A stretch of 28,409 nt of DNA from an uncultured Eubacteriales bacterium (GTDB taxonomy: Bacteria > Bacillota > Clostridia > Oscillospirales > Acutalibacteraceae). The translations under genes were made by a program, and so were the position numbers. Positions 24,164 to 28,409 of this stretch are shown one piece after another (positions within the stretch are counted from its first letter, which is position 1; every line of letters begins with the position of its first letter). Where the stretch lies: NCBI GenBank assembly GCA_934486705.1, contig CAKSQS010000034.1, forward strand, positions 1 to 28,409, read 5' to 3'. The notes under the pieces were generated by a model. It saw only the letters and a program-made list of their open reading frames with translations, was not told the origin of the DNA and did not search any database.

Positions 24164-25741
24164 TTAATAGCTTTGCGTGCCGCCCGAAAGTAATTCCGGG
24201 TAAGAATTTTCCACAAAATCGTATTCTCTTTTTTCGCTGTTTATAAGCCACAACTGCGGCTGATTGTTATAAAGCCAATCAAGCGGCTCGGCAATATCCT
24301 TTTGCTCGGAATTGCGGAAAAACGCTTTTTTTATATCCTCTTTCATGCTGTCGGTCAGATTATCGGGCTTGACCGACACAAAAAGCGGACTGCCGCTGAC
24401 AGAAAGGATATCCAGCCACTGCCTATTAAGACTCCAATCAATTTTACCGGGAATTATTCCCACACAGTCGGCGTCAACCTTATAAAATGCGTCATTCTGG
24501 CAAAGCCTGAAAGCAAGTGTATTAACACCGTAAGCACGGGTGCGGCTCCAAAGTCTGCCGCTTGTGTCGTCGCCAGTTCTGTATACCTCAAAAATTCCTG
24601 CGGACAGGTGCGATACCGCATTGCAAGCAATAACAACCGCGTCGCCCGCAGCTTCTCTTATCAATCTGTAAAGCTCCGAAACCACTTCGGCGCTCGTTTT
24701 GGTTTCGTCATGAAAGCTCCAGCCGTCCTTTGCGGTTATTTTGCCGTTAAGCATACAGCCGAACGAGCCGAAAAGGTCGTAGGTAGTGTAATCGTGCTTT
24801 ATAAGCTCATAGCCCCATTCGGTCATTTGGCTAACGGCAGACCTTACATACTCCCGAACCTCGGGAACGGTGGGGTCAAGGCAGTAGGACGGCTCGTTAT
24901 TTGTGTCGCCGTCGTTTATTCGTGATAAGCACCATTCCGGGTGCAGCTTTTCAAGCTCCTTATCGCAAAGCGGTCTTATCCATATTCCGGGTCTTACCCC
25001 GATTTTTTTAAATTCTGCGGCAATTTCCGCCATATCACCGAATTTTTCATTCGGCCTCCAAGGGCCTGCGCAGGAATTAACCGACCAGCCATCGTCTATT
25101 ACCGTAAACGGTCTGTTTTTGTTTCCCGCGGCAAGCTCGGCGGTTATTTCCGCGTCCCTTATAACCTCGGCGCGGCTGCTTTTACCGTAAGCGTAGTACC
25201 AATTATTGCTGCCGTATACGGGCTTTTCGGGTAATCGGGGATTTTCGCACATAACGCGGCAAAACGCTTTTGCCGCAGCGAAAGCTGAAATTCCGCTGTA
25301 TTCACGGCATACAATAACACCTGCAAGCAGCCTTCTGCCGTTGAGCCTTACGCCTGTGCCGCCGCAGCGCACATCAAACCACACAGTACAGCCCGAAGCG
25401 TCGCATTGAAAGCTTACAAAGCTGCTAGCCCCCGTCATAACGCCGCAGCCCACGGTTTTATCGCCGCTGTTTGCAAGAAAATACCACGGCATAAATATTT
25501 CTCCGTTTAGGGAGTGCCATTCCATATCCCCGTAGGAGCGCTCCCATTTATCCCCCATTATGCGGGTAGGCTCAGTAACGCGATAATTCCAGCGTAGGCA
25601 GATAAAGCGCGGTCGGGCAACAGCCGCCGTTATATACACATAAAGCTTTTCGTCCTTTATTTCGGTTTCAACCGTGCAGTCTTTGTTATACGCTTCACAT
25701 TCGATTTTTATATCGTCGGGCTCTCTTAAAATGTTTATCAT
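24164..25741 (-). CDS. GH36/melibiase-like alpha-galactosidase-type enzyme
   Basis: A 525-aa protein with an N-terminal beta-sandwich (1-165) and a TIM-barrel of the GH-D clan (about 175-440). Readable motifs are YGSNNWYYAYG (176-186), VIDDGW (214-219), RPGIWIRPL (250-258), a probable nucleophile Asp317 in LIKHDYTTYD and a probable acid/base Asp391 or Asp392 in YRTGDDTSGRLW. It is shorter than classical GH36 enzymes (about 700 aa) and lacks a signal peptide, so it should act in the cytoplasm on imported oligosaccharides. The bond could be alpha-galactoside or alpha-N-acetylgalactosaminide. The gene starts one base after the GH78-like stop and is followed 11 bases later by the GH109-like gene, so they are co-translated. 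Confidence 0.82.
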   Translation of the reverse strand: MINILREPDDIKIECEAYNKDCTVETEIKDEKLYVYITAAVARPRFICLRWNYRVTEPTRIMGDKWERSYGDMEWHSLNGEIFMPWYFLANSGDKTVGCGVMTGASSFVSFQCDASGCTVWFDVRCGGTGVRLNGRRLLAGVIVCREYSGISAFAAAKAFCRVMCENPRLPEKPVYGSNNWYYAYGKSSRAEVIRDAEITAELAAGNKNRPFTVIDDGWSVNSCAGPWRPNEKFGDMAEIAAEFKKIGVRPGIWIRPLCDKELEKLHPEWCLSRINDGDTNNEPSYCLDPTVPEVREYVRSAVSQMTEWGYELIKHDYTTYDLFGSFGCMLNGKITAKDGWSFHDETKTSAEVVSELYRLIREAAGDAVVIACNAVSHLSAGIFEVYRTGDDTSGRLWSRTRAYGVNTLAFRLCQNDAFYKVDADCVGIIPGKIDWSLNRQWLDILSVSGSPLFVSVKPDNLTDSMKEDIKKAFFRNSEQKDIAEPLDWLYNNQPQLWLINSEKREYDFVENSYPELLSGGTQSY

Positions 25742-25742
25742 A

Positions 25743-27233
25743 TTACGCCTTTCCCTTTCGTATAAGGTACGAGGGCGTGCAGCTCCAGGCGTGGCAGGCG
25801 CTGTTTAGCACGGGGTTTGAGTAGGGCGTTACCCTGTCGTTTGTAATATCGAAGCATTCGGGGCAGCAGTCAAACCCGGCGTTTATAATCGCGCCCCAAT
25901 AGCTCTTTATATATTCGTTTGCTGTTTCCGCCATTCCGCAGGAATAAAGCGCCTCTAAGTAATAGTGGGTCATAAAGGGCGAGGACATATGTATTTCGGG
26001 GTTATACTCGGCGGTTTTTTCAAGCAAGACCCGCGTTTCTTCGCAGCTTAATGCGCCCGAGAGCGCCGCCCACACCTGCGATTGCCACGATATCTCGCCG
26101 TTTTTCGCGGTGAAAAGCCCCGTTTTTCCGTCCTTTTTTGAAAGCAGAGCGGAATTTACATCGTTAAGAATATTTTTAAATTTATCTGCGGGCTTGCCGA
26201 GCTTTTCCGATAATCCTATCATACTGCGAAGCACATAGGCAAAATACCCGAGGGACGCCGTGCTGCGGTCATAATTGCCGTGGTCTATAAAAAAGCCCTC
26301 GTTAATAATTCCCGCCGTTCTGTCAAAAACACTGTCGGTATATTCTATTTGGTGCAGCGCAATTCCGTAAAGCTCCTCGGGCAGCGTTTTATCGCCTGTA
26401 TTTTCCAAATAATCGGCAAGGCAAAGCACAAAGCAAAGCGAATAATCAAGGTAAAACCATTGGTCGGCATAGGGCGGAGTATCGGGAAATACACAGGGCG
26501 GCACAAGCCCTTTTGCGTTCAAATGCTCGGCAAACAGGTAAATGCACCGCTTTATAAGGTCGGTATTGCGAAATGTCACATAGTCAACCAGCGCCTGCAA
26601 GCGCAAATCGCCTATCCACAGCCTGCGGTCGCGCTTAGGTCCGTCCTCAAAAACATCCTGCTCGCACTCTTTAAGGGTATTAACGCATATTTTGTCTATT
26701 GCGGCAAGGGCGCTGTCCGCCGTATTTAAAGGCAGTACGTCGGCAATATCCACCGCCGATATCGCGTCTATATACAGCGCGGTTATATCGACCGCAAAAC
26801 GCACCGAATCCACCCGTTTCAGCTTTAAATATCTGAACGAATAGCGGCGCTCAAGGCTGCCCTTATAGGGCATAAAGGCTATTGTTTTAAAATCGTTTTG
26901 CAGCCAGCCTATAGACAACGAATTTTCGCTGTCCTCCGCTGTTTCGGCAAGCTCAATAGGCATTTCGGCAAAGGAAAAGGCTATATTTGTGGGGGAATCG
27001 GGTATGTGCTCGGGTCTGCCCGCAAGCTCGATATTAAGATAGCCCGTATAGTGATTACCGAAATCTATTATAATTTCCTCCTTTTCAAGTGTTAAGGGAA
27101 AAGAAATATCCGAAAGCTTTTTAACCCTCCACCCCTGAAAGGCGGATTTATCCGCACATACCTCTGCCAAAGCCTGCGGCTCTATTCTTTTGTGCTTCAG
27201 CGGTCTTTTATATGTATCCGATTTATTCTGCAT
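25743..27233 (-). CDS. GH78-like six-hairpin protein (alpha-L-rhamnosidase family)
   Basis: A 496-aa protein: an N-terminal beta-sandwich (about 35-160, FGNHYTGYLNIELAG) and an (alpha/alpha)6 barrel typical of Bac_rhamnosid6H. The family hallmark is EDGPKRDRRLWIGDLR (196-211). In well-studied rhamnosidases such as Bacillus RhaB this motif is D-x4-E-x6-D, with Glu as proposed acid; here the Glu position is Asp202, as in a broad uncharacterised subgroup. It is shorter than secreted GH78 enzymes and has no signal peptide. GTG 27242 is in frame but forms part of the AGGTG ribosome site of ATG 27233, which is chosen. First gene of the four-gene cluster; substrate may or may not be rhamnose. Confidence 0.8.
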   Translation of the reverse strand: MQNKSDTYKRPLKHKRIEPQALAEVCADKSAFQGWRVKKLSDISFPLTLEKEEIIIDFGNHYTGYLNIELAGRPEHIPDSPTNIAFSFAEMPIELAETAEDSENSLSIGWLQNDFKTIAFMPYKGSLERRYSFRYLKLKRVDSVRFAVDITALYIDAISAVDIADVLPLNTADSALAAIDKICVNTLKECEQDVFEDGPKRDRRLWIGDLRLQALVDYVTFRNTDLIKRCIYLFAEHLNAKGLVPPCVFPDTPPYADQWFYLDYSLCFVLCLADYLENTGDKTLPEELYGIALHQIEYTDSVFDRTAGIINEGFFIDHGNYDRSTASLGYFAYVLRSMIGLSEKLGKPADKFKNILNDVNSALLSKKDGKTGLFTAKNGEISWQSQVWAALSGALSCEETRVLLEKTAEYNPEIHMSSPFMTHYYLEALYSCGMAETANEYIKSYWGAIINAGFDCCPECFDITNDRVTPYSNPVLNSACHAWSCTPSYLIRKGKA

Positions 27234-27251
27234 TATTTTCACCTGTTACAC

Positions 27252-27284
27252 AAAAGCCCGATGCACCCTTTGCACCGGGCTTTT
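27252..27284 (-). terminator. terminator of the dockerin gene
   Basis: On the minus strand, a stem AAAAGCCCGGTGCA / TGCATCGGGCTTTT with one G-T pair and a short loop, 9 bases after the dockerin stop and just before the glycosidase cluster. Confidence 0.8.
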
Positions 27285-27293
27285 ATTATTTAA

Positions 27294-28409
27294 TTATTTT
27301 CCGTATTCGCTTGATAAGCCTATGAGATACTTATGCATAGCAACCATTTCGTTTGTAATTGACGGGCTTTCGTTATAGCCTATATTTGAAAGCCAAGTTC
27401 CGCGCGTCATATCTGTAAACTTAACAGTGCCTGCGGCGTATTTCTTCATATGAATAAGGTCGCGAATATCAATAGCGCCGTCACCGTTCGAGTCGCCCGG
27501 GGCGTATTTTGAAATAATTTCGAATTTAACGTCATCGAAAAGCGCCTCGCCGAAATATTTCTTTTTATTTTCGGAGTCGTATCCGTCCACACCGCACATA
27601 AATCTTATGCGCTCCGCCTCGGCAAGTGAGGTTTTAAGCTCGGAGGATGCGAGCATATCATCGGTTAAGGACATTTCAAATTTCACCCAACCGTTGCCTA
27701 TATCTTCGTATTTTTCCGTGTCCAGACGATCCGACTCACTGTTATAATGCGAACCGATTGAACTGATGGTCTTAGAAATTAAAAATTTCTTTACGGTATA
27801 CTCTTTTCCGAAACCGAACCATACCTTAGGTTCAGCGTCTGCGTCGCTTGTGTCAAGCTTCTTGAAATATCCGCTTGCCTTAATGGCAGTATCGCCCTTA
27901 ACAAAGGCAATTTTACCTCTCTTTACAGCATCGGGGAAATCGATTTCCGATTCATTGCCGTAGGTCTGGAAATAGCCCTCAAGTCCGTCGGCTGTGACTT
28001 TCAGAGCGGTTGAACCGTCGTAAGAGCCGCCCGGAACAGCCGCGGCACTTGCGCCTTCTTTTCTCAGCATACCCATATCAATGCCGGGTATATCGGTAAG
28101 CTTAACCTCATCGTTTTTAATTAAGTTTTCATTTATTAAAACCTTTTCGGTTTTGCAGAAATCGCTGTTGGGCAAAAGATTAGTTCCGTCACCGTCTTTT
28201 TCGTATATCTTAATATTGTCCAAATAACAGTCCGCACCGGCGTATCCGCCTACGCCTATGCGCAAAGGCAGCCAATGAGCGGTAGTTGTTGTAAATTCAT
28301 ACGAATACTTTGTCCAATCTGCGGCATTTACTCCGATAAGCTTTAATTCGGAAGTTCCGCTTGCAGCCCATGCAGCGCTGCTGTCGTTAAGATTTACCGT
28401 CAACGGGTC
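27294..28409 (-). CDS. dockerin-containing carbohydrate-binding protein, 5'-truncated
   Basis: The frame is open to the window edge, so the N-terminus (with any signal peptide and catalytic domain) is missing; the in-frame TTG at 28403 is internal. At least 371 aa are visible. Two beta-sandwich modules each end in a 'LDNIKIYE' / 'FDDVKFEI' strand, as in CBM4/9- or CBM6-like carbohydrate-binding domains. The C-terminal 70 residues form a dockerin: a first calcium repeat DSNGDGAIDIRDLIHMKKYAAG with all acidic ligands, and a second repeat (GYNESPSITNEMVAMHKYLIG) that keeps the helix but has lost the aspartates. Dockerins attach enzymes to cohesin scaffolds outside the cell. It is a secreted partner, by location, of the intracellular glycan cluster downstream. 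Confidence 0.85.
   Translation of the reverse strand, partial: DPLTVNLNDSSAAWAASGTSELKLIGVNAADWTKYSYEFTTTTAHWLPLRIGVGGYAGADCYLDNIKIYEKDGDGTNLLPNSDFCKTEKVLINENLIKNDEVKLTDIPGIDMGMLRKEGASAAAVPGGSYDGSTALKVTADGLEGYFQTYGNESEIDFPDAVKRGKIAFVKGDTAIKASGYFKKLDTSDADAEPKVWFGFGKEYTVKKFLISKTISSIGSHYNSESDRLDTEKYEDIGNGWVKFEMSLTDDMLASSELKTSLAEAERIRFMCGVDGYDSENKKKYFGEALFDDVKFEIISKYAPGDSNGDGAIDIRDLIHMKKYAAGTVKFTDMTRGTWLSNIGYNESPSITNEMVAMHKYLIGLSSEYGK

Noticed and set aside
24153..24251. 33-residue extension of the GH109-like protein
   Set aside because: It is basic, unlike the family N-terminus, and overlaps the upstream gene; ATG 24152 has AAGGAG at proper distance and starts right at the Rossmann strand.
24302..24925. 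207-codon plus-strand frame
   Set aside because: Antisense to the GH36-like gene, whose catalytic motifs are intact.

Overview
The window looks like the chromosome of a spore-forming, fibre-degrading gut-type Clostridia (Oscillospirales/Ruminococcaceae-like). The reasons are dipicolinate synthase genes dpaAB and a SpoIIQ-like gene (endospores), a dockerin-bearing carbohydrate-binding protein (cellulosome-type secretion), a T-box leader in front of pheST, IreB, and Firmicutes-style promoters and Shine-Dalgarno sites. No rRNA, tRNA, CRISPR array, transposase or integrase gene was seen.

Layout. 1-2954 (+): a 5'-truncated SnoaL/NTF2-like protein, then a tight three-gene cassette: a flavin-binding split-barrel protein fused to a two-cluster ferredoxin, a zinc-type macrodomain ADP-ribose hydrolase, and a class M sirtuin (SirTM). 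2955-3375: a gene-free stretch with a good promoter, 17-bp direct repeats and a terminator. 3376-4770: MATE efflux pump. 4904-7744: copper-responsive operon copA-csoR-copZ with a CsoR operator placed between the -35 and -10 boxes. 7748-10213: LysR regulator divergent from branched-chain amino acid carrier brnQ. 10235-12594: sporulation genes dpaA, dpaB and a SpoIIQ-like LytM protein. 12846-15719: MBOAT acyltransferase plus DHHW (AlgX/AlgJ-like) partner, a surface-glycan O-acetylation pair. 15723-19450: T-box(Phe)-pheS-pheT. 19454-20209: ireB and a small membrane protein with a RanBP2-type zinc finger. 20594-27233 (-): four closely packed genes for intracellular carbohydrate breakdown (GH78-like, GH36-like, GH109-like NAD-dependent, and an unassigned 750-aa probable six-hairpin enzyme). 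27294-28409 (-): 3' part of a dockerin protein.

How they fit together. The cassette at the left edge pairs an enzyme expected to add ADP-ribose (SirTM) with one expected to remove it (Zn-macrodomain). The usual target protein and ligase of such operons, GcvH-L and LplA2, are not visible here; a flavin/iron-sulfur protein stands in that place. The minus-strand cluster has no signal peptides and no transporter in view, so it probably acts on imported oligosaccharides; substrate unknown. The two most unusual items are this SirTM-macrodomain-flavoferredoxin cassette and the four-gene glycan cluster with its unassigned enzyme.
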